Shown: positions 1-6,749 of the stretch, in pieces
Layout of the letters: each line of letters opens with the position of its first letter
Numbering within the stretch: the first letter of the stretch is position 1
Assembly (NCBI GenBank): GCA_002404055.1
Contig: DHIZ01000072.1
Coordinates: forward strand, 41,383-49,989
Source: Chloroflexi bacterium UBA4733
Lineage (GTDB): Bacteria; Chloroflexota; UBA4733
Length of the DNA stretch: 8,607 nucleotides
Direction of reading: 5' to 3'
Translations under genes and position numbers: made by a program
The notes under the pieces: model-generated
The model's input: the letters and a program-made list of their open reading frames with translations, nothing else
Database searches by the model: none
Told to the model about the DNA's origin: nothing

Positions 1-29
1 ACCCGCTCCAGCCGTGCCACCTGTCCGTG

Positions 30-194
30 CTACTTACTGGGGACAAGAAAGCGCAGTACCCGCCCGCCCGGACGGATGGAGGTGCGGCAACACTCACAGT
101 AGCGGGTCGGCGTGGTACCCGCGTTGTGGAGCCGGGCCCCCTGTTGCAGTAGCCGCGTCCAGCACAGATCACATGCCCAGACTAAATGTGCCAT
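30..194 (-). CDS. Small zinc-ribbon-like protein (54 aa), function unknown
   Basis: The 54-aa product has a Cys-x2-Cys pair at C8/C11 and a second cluster Cys-x-Cys-Cys at C33, C35 and C36, which together give the four thiolates expected of a small zinc ribbon or zinc finger. The C-terminal part is basic (several Arg and one Lys). The start is chosen by the ribosome site: AAGGAG lies 2 nt before the first and 5 nt before the second of two adjacent ATG codons (195-197 and 192-194), so the second is the better start. An in-frame ATG at 248 would add 18 residues but has no such support. It lies 63 nt downstream of another small gene on the same strand and is probably cotranscribed with it. Metal binding is inferred from the cysteines only; I do not recognise the family. 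It could be a small regulator or a metal-binding accessory protein. Nothing recognisable follows it in the 29 nt left in the window. Confidence 0.6.
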   Translation of the reverse strand: MAHLVWACDLCWTRLLQQGARLHNAGTTPTRYCECCRTSIRPGGRVLRFLVPSK

Positions 195-257
195 CATCAC
201 TCCTTCAGGCTCCCAAGGTAAGCACATTCCGTGCCGAACCGGTAGCAAGTGTCAAGG

Positions 258-443
258 CTATGCGGGACTCTGCTGTGTCCCAGCGGCAGCCAGTGCCGAC
301 GAAGGTGTCTCGGCGGGCGTGAGGACCTGCGTGGTGCTGACCCCCCAGAGCGCCTGGCGATAATCATCACGGGTTGCGTGCAAATCTACACCGAAGCGCA
401 CCCGCGGTCGGCGTGCCTGTTCTTCGTTCGTACTCTGTTGCAT
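258..443 (-). CDS. Small hypothetical protein (61 aa)
   Basis: A 61-codon reading frame begins with ATG preceded by GAAGGAG, with 4 nt between the GGAG core and the start codon. That is among the best ribosome sites in the window and the main reason to believe the gene. The product has a polar, basic N-terminus, a middle part with mixed charge (RFGVDLHATRDDYRQALW) and a Ser/Thr/Ala-rich tail that looks disordered. It has no Cys, no membrane segment and no signal peptide. The codon mix looks like that of the neighbouring genes. It is the first gene of a likely two-gene minus-strand unit with the Cys-pair protein downstream, and is divergent from the histidine kinase that starts near 638. I do not recognise a family and cannot assign a function; the reading frame could still be fortuitous. 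Confidence 0.5.
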   Translation of the reverse strand: MQQSTNEEQARRPRVRFGVDLHATRDDYRQALWGVSTTQVLTPAETPSSALAAAGTQQSPA

Positions 444-637
444 GACTCTCCTTCAACGTTGCTACAGGATTACCGGGTCGGATTGTGCTGCTACTTTTAC
501 ACTCTATTCTACGATGCGCAACTGAATAGCCCTATTGGGCGGTAACAACAGACAGTGTGCTCGCGCACGGGACTTCTGGCCCATTCGCAAGCTGACGTTA
601 GGTATGGCGTAACGTCGAGTGGCAACAATATAGGTAC
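444..637. promoter_or_regulatory. Divergent promoter region between small-gene pair and histidine kinase
   Basis: This 194-bp gap separates two divergently transcribed units and is clearly AT-richer than the genes (about 45-50% GC near 421-540 by hand count). A weak plus-strand sigma70-like pair is TTGTGC followed 16 nt later by TATTCT. A weak minus-strand pair is TTGCGC followed 16 nt later by TAAAAG. Neither is close to consensus, so the promoter assignment rests mostly on position and base composition. Overlapping short symmetric elements lie at 525-540 (AATAG-CC-CTATT and GCCC-TATT-GGGC), and a better inverted repeat lies at 594-616. Confidence 0.35.
594..616. repeat. Perfect 7-bp inverted repeat upstream of the histidine kinase
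   Basis: The arms GACGTTA (594-600) and TAACGTC (610-616) are exact reverse complements separated by 9 nt. The element sits 21 nt before the GTG start at 638, so it could be an operator for a dimeric regulator or a hairpin in the 5' leader that affects translation. No T-tract follows it, so a terminator is unlikely. Confidence 0.45.
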
Positions 638-1519
638 GTGGCTGGTCGTGGATGGCCTCTCCAGCGCAAGCTAATGGTGAGGGCGTGGGAGGCGTTTGTG
701 CAGCAAGTCCGGTCGTCAACGGCCTTGCCGCTGACCATGCGCGGGGGGAGTCGCGGTATTCCGGCGCCAGTTCAGCACCAACCCACCCGAGTTGGCGATG
801 CTCCGGGCAGCGACCGCATACGCGACGAATTCCTGGCGGTGCTGTCGCATGAACTGCGTTCGCCGCTCGCCACGATCAAGGGGTTTGTTGATCTGCTCAT
901 CAGCGACGACAATAGCAACCTGACCGTCGAACAGCGCGAGTTCCTCACCATCGTTGCCTATAACGCGCAACGGCAAGTGGACTCCGTCGAGCAACTCCTT
1001 ACTTTTGCCGATATCCGTACGGGCCGGGCTGCCGTCAGCCTGGCAGCCGTACACCTTCCTGTGTTGCTGGAGCGCTGTGTGGAGACGTTGCGCGCCACGA
1101 GCAACAGCCAGGGGCAAGAGGTGACCTTATACTGTGATCCGGCGGTCCCGGCAGTGCTGGCCGATGGGGATCGCGTTCTGCAGATTCTCACGATCCTTTT
1201 GGATTTTGCTACCGAACGTGTTATGGGCGGCGGCGCGATCGACATCACCGTGGTCGTGCAGCAGCCCTGGGTTTGCGTCGAGGTCCACGATACCGGCCCG
1301 GAGATGGCGGCACACGAGTGCGAGCGCTTCCTTGCCGGCTTCCATCACGCGACAGGTGACGGCTATATTGACGGCGATCGCCTGGGTCTGAATCTGGCTA
1401 TCGCTCGCGGCCTGGCGGAGTTACAGGGCGGTGACGTCGAATTGCGCTGTGCCGCCGGAACGGGTACCACGCTCCGCCTGATGTTGCCAATCAATCTGTC
1501 CGACGGCGCGAATACCTAA
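638..1519 (+). CDS. Soluble histidine kinase with degenerate ATP-binding domain
   Basis: The 293-aa protein has a poorly conserved, partly basic N-terminus (1-55), a HisKA dimerisation domain (about 60-125) with phospho-acceptor H71 in FLAVLSHELRSPL, and a HATPase-like domain (about 165-285). It has no membrane segment, PAS, GAF or HAMP domain, so any input must come from a partner or a bound molecule. The catalytic half is unusual. In the N-box both conserved Asn are replaced (I186 and F190, in QILTILLDFATERV). The G1 box reads DTGPE instead of DxGxG, although D218 is kept. The G2 box reads GDRLGL instead of GTGLGL. Known kinases need the N-box Asn for Mg-ATP, so autokinase activity is doubtful; phosphatase, phosphotransfer or scaffold roles are possible. 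The GTG start has only a weak AGG upstream; ATG codons at 674 and 737 are alternatives without a better site. No response regulator gene is adjacent. Confidence 0.85.
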   Translation: MAGRGWPLQRKLMVRAWEAFVQQVRSSTALPLTMRGGSRGIPAPVQHQPTRVGDAPGSDRIRDEFLAVLSHELRSPLATIKGFVDLLISDDNSNLTVEQREFLTIVAYNAQRQVDSVEQLLTFADIRTGRAAVSLAAVHLPVLLERCVETLRATSNSQGQEVTLYCDPAVPAVLADGDRVLQILTILLDFATERVMGGGAIDITVVVQQPWVCVEVHDTGPEMAAHECERFLAGFHHATGDGYIDGDRLGLNLAIARGLAELQGGDVELRCAAGTGTTLRLMLPINLSDGANT

Positions 1520-1582
1520 GGAGCGGGCGAGGGCTGCGCGGCCGCTAACCCCGTCGAGCACAATCCGCTCAATGGCAAGAGA

Positions 1583-1608
1583 GACCAGAGGCGATTCCGC
1601 CTCTGGTC
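1583..1608. terminator. Hairpin in convergent gap (11-bp stem), probable terminator
   Basis: GACCAGAGGCG (1583-1593) pairs perfectly with CGCCTCTGGTC (1598-1608) around the 4-nt loop ATTC. Read on the minus strand, the stem is followed by TCTCTTG, a weak pyrimidine tail, so it fits best as part of the Amt terminator. The plus-strand side has no T-tract but lies 64 nt after the kinase stop codon and could still act in both directions. Confidence 0.6.
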
Positions 1609-1620
1609 CCTCGGTGCAGC

Positions 1621-1648
1621 GCTGTAGCCTTCAATGAAGGCCTACAGC
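1621..1648. terminator. Second hairpin in convergent gap (12-bp stem with one bulge)
   Basis: GCTGTAGCCTTC (1621-1632) pairs with GAAGG and CTACAGC (1636-1640, 1642-1648), leaving loop AAT and a single bulged C at 1641. It lies 53 nt beyond the Amt stop codon and 12 nt from the first hairpin, giving two tandem stems between the converging genes. No T-tract adjoins it on either strand, so it may protect the 3' end or slow the polymerase rather than terminate by itself. Confidence 0.5.
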
Positions 1649-1701
1649 CAGGGTGGTGGACGTATGCCGATACGGCGACACGCGAAGGAGTCGCCCTTCC
1701 G

Positions 1702-3084
1702 TCACCCGACGATGGCGCCACCAAAGTCGGCCTCGGTCGCCGGTAGCGGCCCCATGACACCGACTTCTTCGCCGTGTACCGCCAGATCACCTACCTCCAG
1801 GAGTTTGTCGGCGATACGCAGGGGTACGAAGATGCCGACGACCTTGGCGATAGCAAAGGTGGAGACCGTACACCAGATGATCACGAAGAGGGCGGCAATG
1901 GCCTGGATCTTGAGTTGACCGAGGCCGGCGCCGTAGAAGAGGCCGCCAACTGAGACGTTGGCCGTACTGCCGGAACCGAAGTAGACGATCATATTGGGAT
2001 CAGCCACCAGGCCGACCATCAGGCCACCAACCAGGCCGGCGATGCCATGGGTGTGGACCACACCGAGCGCATCGTCAACCCGGCGGAAGATCGTCACCTT
2101 GTTCATCGTCACCCAGGGGATAGCGGCGGCAACGACGCCAATGGCGATGGCCCCGTAACCGTTCACATAACCCGCTGCCGGCGTGATGGCGACGAGGCCG
2201 GTGATCATGCCGTTGACGGCGCCAAGCAGCGACGGCTTGCCGATGGCGAATATGTCGATGATCAGCCAGGTCAACATTGCCGTTGCGGCGGCCAGGTTGG
2301 TGTTGAGTACAGCAGCCGAAGCGTCGGCGTTGGCGAAGTAGGGGTCGCCACCGTTGAAGCCGTTCCAGCCGAGCCAGAGCAAGCCTGCGCCGGCCATCAC
2401 CATCAAGAGGTTGTTGGGCGAGGCCGCGCCGCGATCCCGTGCCAGCCGGGGTCCAATGACGGCAGCCAGCACGAAGCCGGAAACACCTGCCGACAGGTGG
2501 ATGACATAGCCACCGGAGTAGTCAACCGCGCCGAACCCTGACAGCCAGCCGCCGCCCCACAGCGCGAAAGCATCCACGCTGTAGACGATCGTCGACCAGA
2601 CCGGCACGATGATCATCCAGGCCTTGAAGTTGATGCGCCCAACGACGCTGCCCAGGAAGAGCAGCGGCGTGATGGCCGCGAAGACGAACTGGAAGTAGGC
2701 CAGGGTCGAGAGCGGAAACTTGAGGTCGGGGATGGCTCCCTTCAGGAGCGGGATGACCGCCTGCCCCTGGAGGTCGCTTGGCGAAAGGATGGTCCCCGGG
2801 ATGCCCACGAAATGGAGGATGTCCGTCGCCTGCGTGCCGAATGACATCTTGTAGGCGAACAGCGTCCAGACGACCAGCGTCGCGCCGAACGCGTAAAGGA
2901 CCATGAGGGCCGAGTTGACGGCCCATTTGCGCTTCATCAGGCCCGAGTAGAGAATCGCCAGCCCGGGCACGCTCATCAGGCCGACGAGGGTCGCCGCAAC
3001 CAGCTGCCAGGCGGTGTGCCCGGAATCGAGCCACGTCGGTGCGGGCAGCAGGTCAAGGAATGTCGAGTGGTCCATCTGGGTCAT
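1702..3084 (-). CDS. amt: Ammonium transporter, Amt/MEP family (AMT2-like)
   Basis: The 460-aa integral membrane channel for ammonium uptake has about 11 hydrophobic segments. Residues 188-213 (DYSGGYVIH through GPR) fit the family signature D-[FYWS]-[AS]-G-G. The twin pore histidines are H196 and H346 (in HTHG), with D188 and the periplasmic-site Trp (W176 in WGGG) present. The segment GWNGFNGGDPYFANADAS followed by AVLNTN and later GMITGLVAITPAAG resembles the plant AMT2 and related bacterial branch more than E. coli AmtB. The Ser that follows GFNAG in AmtB is Asp here. The cytoplasmic tail (about 422-460) carries VGDLAVHGEE, the region that in other Amt proteins contacts GlnK, but no glnK lies nearby. 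The start is ATG at 3084 after AAGGGGG; the frame stays open upstream to 3453, but that extension is not Amt-like and runs antisense to another gene. It converges with the degenerate kinase. Confidence 0.96.
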   Translation of the reverse strand: MTQMDHSTFLDLLPAPTWLDSGHTAWQLVAATLVGLMSVPGLAILYSGLMKRKWAVNSALMVLYAFGATLVVWTLFAYKMSFGTQATDILHFVGIPGTILSPSDLQGQAVIPLLKGAIPDLKFPLSTLAYFQFVFAAITPLLFLGSVVGRINFKAWMIIVPVWSTIVYSVDAFALWGGGWLSGFGAVDYSGGYVIHLSAGVSGFVLAAVIGPRLARDRGAASPNNLLMVMAGAGLLWLGWNGFNGGDPYFANADASAAVLNTNLAAATAMLTWLIIDIFAIGKPSLLGAVNGMITGLVAITPAAGYVNGYGAIAIGVVAAAIPWVTMNKVTIFRRVDDALGVVHTHGIAGLVGGLMVGLVADPNMIVYFGSGSTANVSVGGLFYGAGLGQLKIQAIAALFVIIWCTVSTFAIAKVVGIFVPLRIADKLLEVGDLAVHGEEVGVMGPLPATEADFGGAIVG

Positions 3085-3303
3085 TTCCCCCTTAAAAAAC
3101 GCGCGTTCTGCAGCACGCTCCGCCAGCACGGAGGTGCGGGTTCGCTTCTGGAGCCAAGCTAATCGGCGGCCTCCGGCCGTTGCATCGGATCGACCACACA
3201 ACTGCCGCGCTCTGGGATTGGTCGGTGCTTCTAAACCACTCCCCCGACCCAACTCCGCGGAGGTTGTCGGCGGGCTAAGCTGAAGGTCACCGGGCAAGAA
3301 GCA
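3085..3303. promoter_or_regulatory. Divergent intergenic region between amt and acidic orphan gene
   Basis: This 219-bp gap must contain the amt promoter and probably that of the plus-strand gene at 3304. I see no convincing -35/-10 pair. It holds a 10-bp palindrome CTCCGCGGAG (3253-3262), a short GC-rich stem CGGCC-TCC-GGCCG (3167-3179), and, on the minus strand, a run of six T followed by AAGGGGG just before the amt start. Any nitrogen-regulator site is not recognisable by eye. Confidence 0.3.
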
Positions 3304-3723
3304 ATGGAAGAAAGAAGCGAAGAGCAGATCATCAGCCACCTGTTCGAGCTTGAGAATGATGGACAGGCGGCGGAACGGGCCGAGCTGACCGGCCAGCGAT
3401 TCCTTTCCCTGATCCAGGATTCCGCCAACGGGCGCGGCTACGTCTTCCAACATGGCCTGGACGAGACCGAGGGCGCGGAAGTGCCGCCAGGCACCGAGTT
3501 CTGGGAGTACCCGACGTGGGATGAGGCGGAGCGAGCCTACCTCCAGCTGCTCGAGGAGGACAGGCAGGCCGGTGACCTGGTTGAGACGGACTCCGAGGAA
3601 GGCCTTGGTGATTCCGCCACGGACGGGGCCGAAGTCCGTGATCGCTACTCGGCAAGTGACGATGATCCCCTGGTCGTGGGCGGCGGAGAAACCGAGGGCG
3701 AGCCGGTCGACCGTTTGGCCTGA
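3304..3723 (+). CDS. Lysine-free, highly acidic hypothetical protein (139 aa)
   Basis: The 139-aa product contains about 38 Asp/Glu, nine Arg and no Lys, giving a net charge near -29. The N-terminal part (1-95) looks folded, with an amphipathic start (EEQIISHLFELEND), a middle segment RFLSLIQDSANGRGYVFQHG and an aromatic motif EFWEYPTWDEAERAYLQLLEED. The tail (96-139) is rich in Asp, Gly and Ser and is probably disordered. It has no Cys, signal peptide or membrane segment. The ATG is preceded by GGGCAAGAAGCA, a weak ribosome site. It is divergent from amt across 219 bp and lies 108 bp upstream of the membrane histidine kinase on the same strand, so it may be expressed with the kinase. I recognise no family; a cytoplasmic protein-binding or DNA-mimic-like role would be speculation based on charge alone. 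Confidence 0.7.
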   Translation: MEERSEEQIISHLFELENDGQAAERAELTGQRFLSLIQDSANGRGYVFQHGLDETEGAEVPPGTEFWEYPTWDEAERAYLQLLEEDRQAGDLVETDSEEGLGDSATDGAEVRDRYSASDDDPLVVGGGETEGEPVDRLA

Positions 3724-3831
3724 GCCGCCCCCGCGACCGCCCGCCGGGACGAGACTGACGGCGATTCGACCTCGGCCCGTTGTCTGCGCAAGCGCCCCAT
3801 GATCCCGCCGGCGCCCAACTTGATAGGAAGC

Positions 3832-5805
3832 ATGGGCGGAAAGGTCGCGAAAGTCGAAAAGGGCTCGTCCACGCCGTCGTCAACTGCGCGCGCCGGTTCG
3901 TCCCGCACGGCCTGGGGCCGGCTCCCGATGGTGGCCAAGATCCTTTCCCCGATCTTCGCGATGACCCTTTGCATAGGTCTTGGGGCGGCGCTGTTCTTCA
4001 CCGGGCAACAGGTCGATCAGGACCGCATCAACCAGGCCGCCGAGGGGAGGGCGATCGCCATCCTCGCGCGGGGAGCCCTCGAGGCGCTTCCCGACAATCC
4101 ATCGAGAGTCGAGGTGTTCCTGCGCAGCGCCGGAGCCGCTTACAGCAACGTGGGTGCCGTCTGCGTGCTCAGAGTCAACCCGTTCGATCCAGTCGGACCT
4201 CTTGCGGTTTATGCGAGCGCTGGTCTGTCCAGTACCTGCGATCTGCGTTCTCGGCTTATCCCGGTCCTGGGCACACCGGGCGTGACCAGCGCGCTCCGAC
4301 AGGCGCCGGGGGGCCAGGTGGAGGAGAGCACCCTGGCCGCGCTGTTCCCCGGCCTGGGTGAGACGGTGGTTGTCGAAGTCCAGGTCCGGCTCACGCCAGT
4401 CGCCGAGGTGGCGCTGCCGATGTTTGGGAAGGTCGGCGGCACCGGCCTGCTGCTGGCGGTGTTCCAGACGGCCCTCGTCTTTGCAGTCCTCTGGATCTGG
4501 GCGCTTCGCCCGCTGAAGCAGCTGAGACTGAAGGCTTCGGCCGCTGCCCGCAGCGCTCGCCCATCCAGCCCCGACGCCGTCGTGCTGCCGAACCGTTCCG
4601 GCGACGAGATCCACGACCTGTCCCTGCGCTTCGAGGAGATGCTCGGCGCGGTGCGAGACCGAGAGCTCGAGATCCTGGAGAGCCACGACAAGCTCGAAAC
4701 CCTGATCAGCAACTCTCCCGTCCTCGTCTTTTCGACCGACAGTGAAGGGACGCTGCTCCAGATCCAGGGCAACGAGGTCGGCTCGATAGCGAATGGCATC
4801 GGTCGCGACACCCTCGTCGGGATGAGCCTGCTCCAGGTCGTCCATCGCAACCTGGCGTTGAGCGCCGCTGTTGAGCGGGCCCTGGCGGGAGAGAAGATCC
4901 ACGAGGTTGTCGCGGTTCGCAACTGGATGGGCGACCCGGCCTCCACCGATCCGGTGCACCTTGACCTTCTCTTGACTCCGACCCGGGACAGTGCGGGCAG
5001 GTTGATCGGCCTGACCGGTCTCGCCGTCAACATCAGCGACCGGATGGACGCCGCGTCGGCCCGTGCCGAGTCGCAGCAGAAGTCGGCGTTCCTCGCCGCG
5101 ATGAGCCACGAACTGCGCACGCCTCTAAACTCGATCATGGGCTTTTCGCAGCTGCTCGAGCTGCCGCCGAGCAATGCGGCGCTCACTGCGAAGCAGCGCC
5201 GCTACGTGGGACACATCCACTCCTCCGGCGAGCACCTGCTCGCGCTTGTCAGCGACATCCTCGACCTCGCGAAGGTGGGCGCGGGTCAGATGGAGGTCAA
5301 CCTCGAGTCAGTCGCCGTCTGCGAAGAGGTCCAGGACCCGGTCGACAAGATGCGACCCCTGGCCGCCGAGAAGGGGCTGGCGATCGAGATCGAGATTCCA
5401 CTCGAGCTCACAGCCTTCACGGACCGGCAGCGGGTTCGCCAGATCCTCCTCAACCTGCTCGCCAATGCGGTGAAGTTCACCGTGCGCGACGGCGGGCCGA
5501 TCCGGGTCACGGCGCGGAGCAGCGGCGACGGTGTCGAGATCGCTGTCTCCGACTCGGGGATCGGGATCGCCCTCAAGGAGCAGGTCAGGATCTTCGAGGA
5601 ATTCACCCAGGTCGATCGTGGTCCCAGCCGCCGGCTCGACGGGACCGGGCTCGGTCTTGCCCTGACCAAGAAGATGGTCGAGATGGTCGGCGGCAGCATC
5701 CGGGTCGAGAGCGCGCTGGGCCTCGGGAGCACCTTCACGGTCTGGCTGCCGGGAGTGGTGTCGAGCCGCGACCTGCTGCAGCGGTCCGCCTCGCACGCGA
5801 GCTGA
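3832..5805 (+). CDS. Membrane sensor histidine kinase (HAMP-PAS-HisKA-HATPase)
   Basis: The 657-aa hybrid-free sensor kinase has a basic, Ser-rich N-terminus, TM1 (about 33-58), an extracellular sensor region (59-200) of no recognised fold with two Cys (C111, C136), TM2 (201-225), a HAMP-like linker (226-278, with RPLKQL and DEIHDLSLRFEEM), a PAS domain (about 291-400), HisKA with H426 in FLAAMSHELRTPL, and a full HATPase (about 525-642). All nucleotide motifs are intact: N-box LNLLANAVKF, G1 DSGIGI, F-box IFEEF and G2 GTGLGL. It should autophosphorylate and pass phosphate to a response regulator, but none is encoded nearby. The ATG at 3832 is chosen because AGGA precedes it by 3 nt; an in-frame ATG at 3799 (668 aa) lacks a ribosome site and remains possible. 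It converges with the universal stress gene. Confidence 0.94.
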   Translation: MGGKVAKVEKGSSTPSSTARAGSSRTAWGRLPMVAKILSPIFAMTLCIGLGAALFFTGQQVDQDRINQAAEGRAIAILARGALEALPDNPSRVEVFLRSAGAAYSNVGAVCVLRVNPFDPVGPLAVYASAGLSSTCDLRSRLIPVLGTPGVTSALRQAPGGQVEESTLAALFPGLGETVVVEVQVRLTPVAEVALPMFGKVGGTGLLLAVFQTALVFAVLWIWALRPLKQLRLKASAAARSARPSSPDAVVLPNRSGDEIHDLSLRFEEMLGAVRDRELEILESHDKLETLISNSPVLVFSTDSEGTLLQIQGNEVGSIANGIGRDTLVGMSLLQVVHRNLALSAAVERALAGEKIHEVVAVRNWMGDPASTDPVHLDLLLTPTRDSAGRLIGLTGLAVNISDRMDAASARAESQQKSAFLAAMSHELRTPLNSIMGFSQLLELPPSNAALTAKQRRYVGHIHSSGEHLLALVSDILDLAKVGAGQMEVNLESVAVCEEVQDPVDKMRPLAAEKGLAIEIEIPLELTAFTDRQRVRQILLNLLANAVKFTVRDGGPIRVTARSSGDGVEIAVSDSGIGIALKEQVRIFEEFTQVDRGPSRRLDGTGLGLALTKKMVEMVGGSIRVESALGLGSTFTVWLPGVVSSRDLLQRSASHAS

Positions 5806-5870
5806 GCCGACTCGCTACCCGTACCGCCCGGGCGACTCTTAGTTAGGCGAGATCAGTAACTTCCGGCTCG

Positions 5871-6716
5871 TCAGGCGACCACGGCGAGTCGCGCCCGACG
5901 GTCGGTGAGCTGAAAAACGTCGTCGTCGATGCGTCCCTGGAGCAGCGAGGCCAGGTCGGACAGGCGGCGCGAGCCGACGACCACCAGGTCGGCATCCCAG
6001 GCCTGGGCCTCGCGGGCGAGCTCACGCGCGAGGCGGGTTCCCCCGATGGGCGAATGAGCCACCGCGCGGATACCGGCCGTCCTCAGCTTGCGCACGGCGC
6101 TGACCACAGTTTGCTCGCCGTACGCATCGGGCTCGACGAAGGGCCATTTGTCGAGTCCCGTCACGAGGTAGTGGGCGTGGAGGGCCAGGACTTCGGCGTC
6201 GGTCGCTCGCGCGATCGTCATCGCGGCCTCCAGAGCGTGCGGAACGTCCTCGCCACCGGCGACCGCGAGCAGGATCCTCCGGATCGGTCCGCTGGGGCGC
6301 TGCACGCCGCACCTCACGACGAGCACCGGGCAGTCGGCGCGGGCGATGACCTGGTGGCTGACGCTGCCGTGAAAGAGGCCGCTGAGGTCGGCCAGCCCGC
6401 CTGAGCCGAGGGCCACCAGGCCAACCTCGAGCTGGTTGGCGACCGCGACGATGGTCTGCGCCGTTTCGTCCGCGGGAGAAACCCTGGTCTGGAGCGTCGT
6501 CCGCACACCGGCCCTGGCCACGACCCTCGCAACCCGTTCGATTCCGGCGGAGGGCGCGCCGTCCCGGGCGCCGGCAGCCGCTTCCGCGGTCACCTGGAGC
6601 AGGACCACCTCCGAATGCGTCGCGCGGGCCAGCCGGCCGACCGAGTAGGCCGCCGTGCGCATGTGGCTGGACCCGTCGACCGCGAAAAGGATCTTCCCGA
6701 ATCCCAGTGAGTTCAT
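5871..6716 (-). CDS. Tandem universal stress protein (two Usp domains)
   Basis: The 281-aa cytoplasmic protein has two Usp domains, about 6-135 and 145-281. Domain 1 is an ATP-binding type: it starts with ILFAVDGS (D14) and has the complete G-x2-G-x9-G-S motif (G104, G107, G117, S118). Domain 2 starts with ILLAVAGG, so the usual early Asp is missing, and its motif is broken: G248-x2-R251-x9-G261-R262. It probably does not bind ATP in the same way and may serve as a dimer partner. Tandem Usp proteins of this size are common in bacteria and usually take part in stress survival; the exact target is unknown. The ATG has a weak AGG 6 nt upstream. The gene begins 33 nt after the stop codon of the PAS protein, so the two are very likely cotranscribed. 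It converges with the membrane kinase across 65 bp, where I see no clear terminator. Confidence 0.93.
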   Translation of the reverse strand: MNSLGFGKILFAVDGSSHMRTAAYSVGRLARATHSEVVLLQVTAEAAAGARDGAPSAGIERVARVVARAGVRTTLQTRVSPADETAQTIVAVANQLEVGLVALGSGGLADLSGLFHGSVSHQVIARADCPVLVVRCGVQRPSGPIRRILLAVAGGEDVPHALEAAMTIARATDAEVLALHAHYLVTGLDKWPFVEPDAYGEQTVVSAVRKLRTAGIRAVAHSPIGGTRLARELAREAQAWDADLVVVGSRRLSDLASLLQGRIDDDVFQLTDRRARLAVVA

Positions 6717-6749
6717 TTCAGCCTAGCGTGGCAGCGGCGAGCCCGACAG

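Noticed and set aside
249..545. 98-codon plus-strand open frame with several Cys
   Set aside because: No ribosome site before its ATG, and it overlaps the promoter region and the better supported minus-strand small gene.
504..719. 71-codon minus-strand open frame over the kinase start
   Set aside because: No ribosome site or recognisable features, and it runs through the divergent promoter region into the kinase gene.
2047..2541. 164-codon plus-strand open frame inside amt
   Set aside because: Shadow of the well conserved Amt reading frame, with a His/Gly/Asp-rich non-natural composition.
3085..3453. Upstream in-frame extension of the ammonium transporter (123 more residues)
   Set aside because: It has no Amt-like sequence, lies antisense to the acidic gene, and the ATG at 3084 has a purine-rich ribosome site and yields a normal family length.
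3880..5109. 409-codon minus-strand open frame opposite the membrane histidine kinase
   Set aside because: Low-complexity Arg/Gly/Gln/Asp-rich peptide without domains; the plus strand carries an unmistakable kinase.
5797..5834. Possible terminator after the membrane kinase (GCGAG/CTCGC stem and CGCCCGGGCG palindrome)
   Set aside because: The stem is only 5 bp with a 9-nt loop, the palindrome leaves no loop, and no T-tract follows, so a terminator call is not supported.
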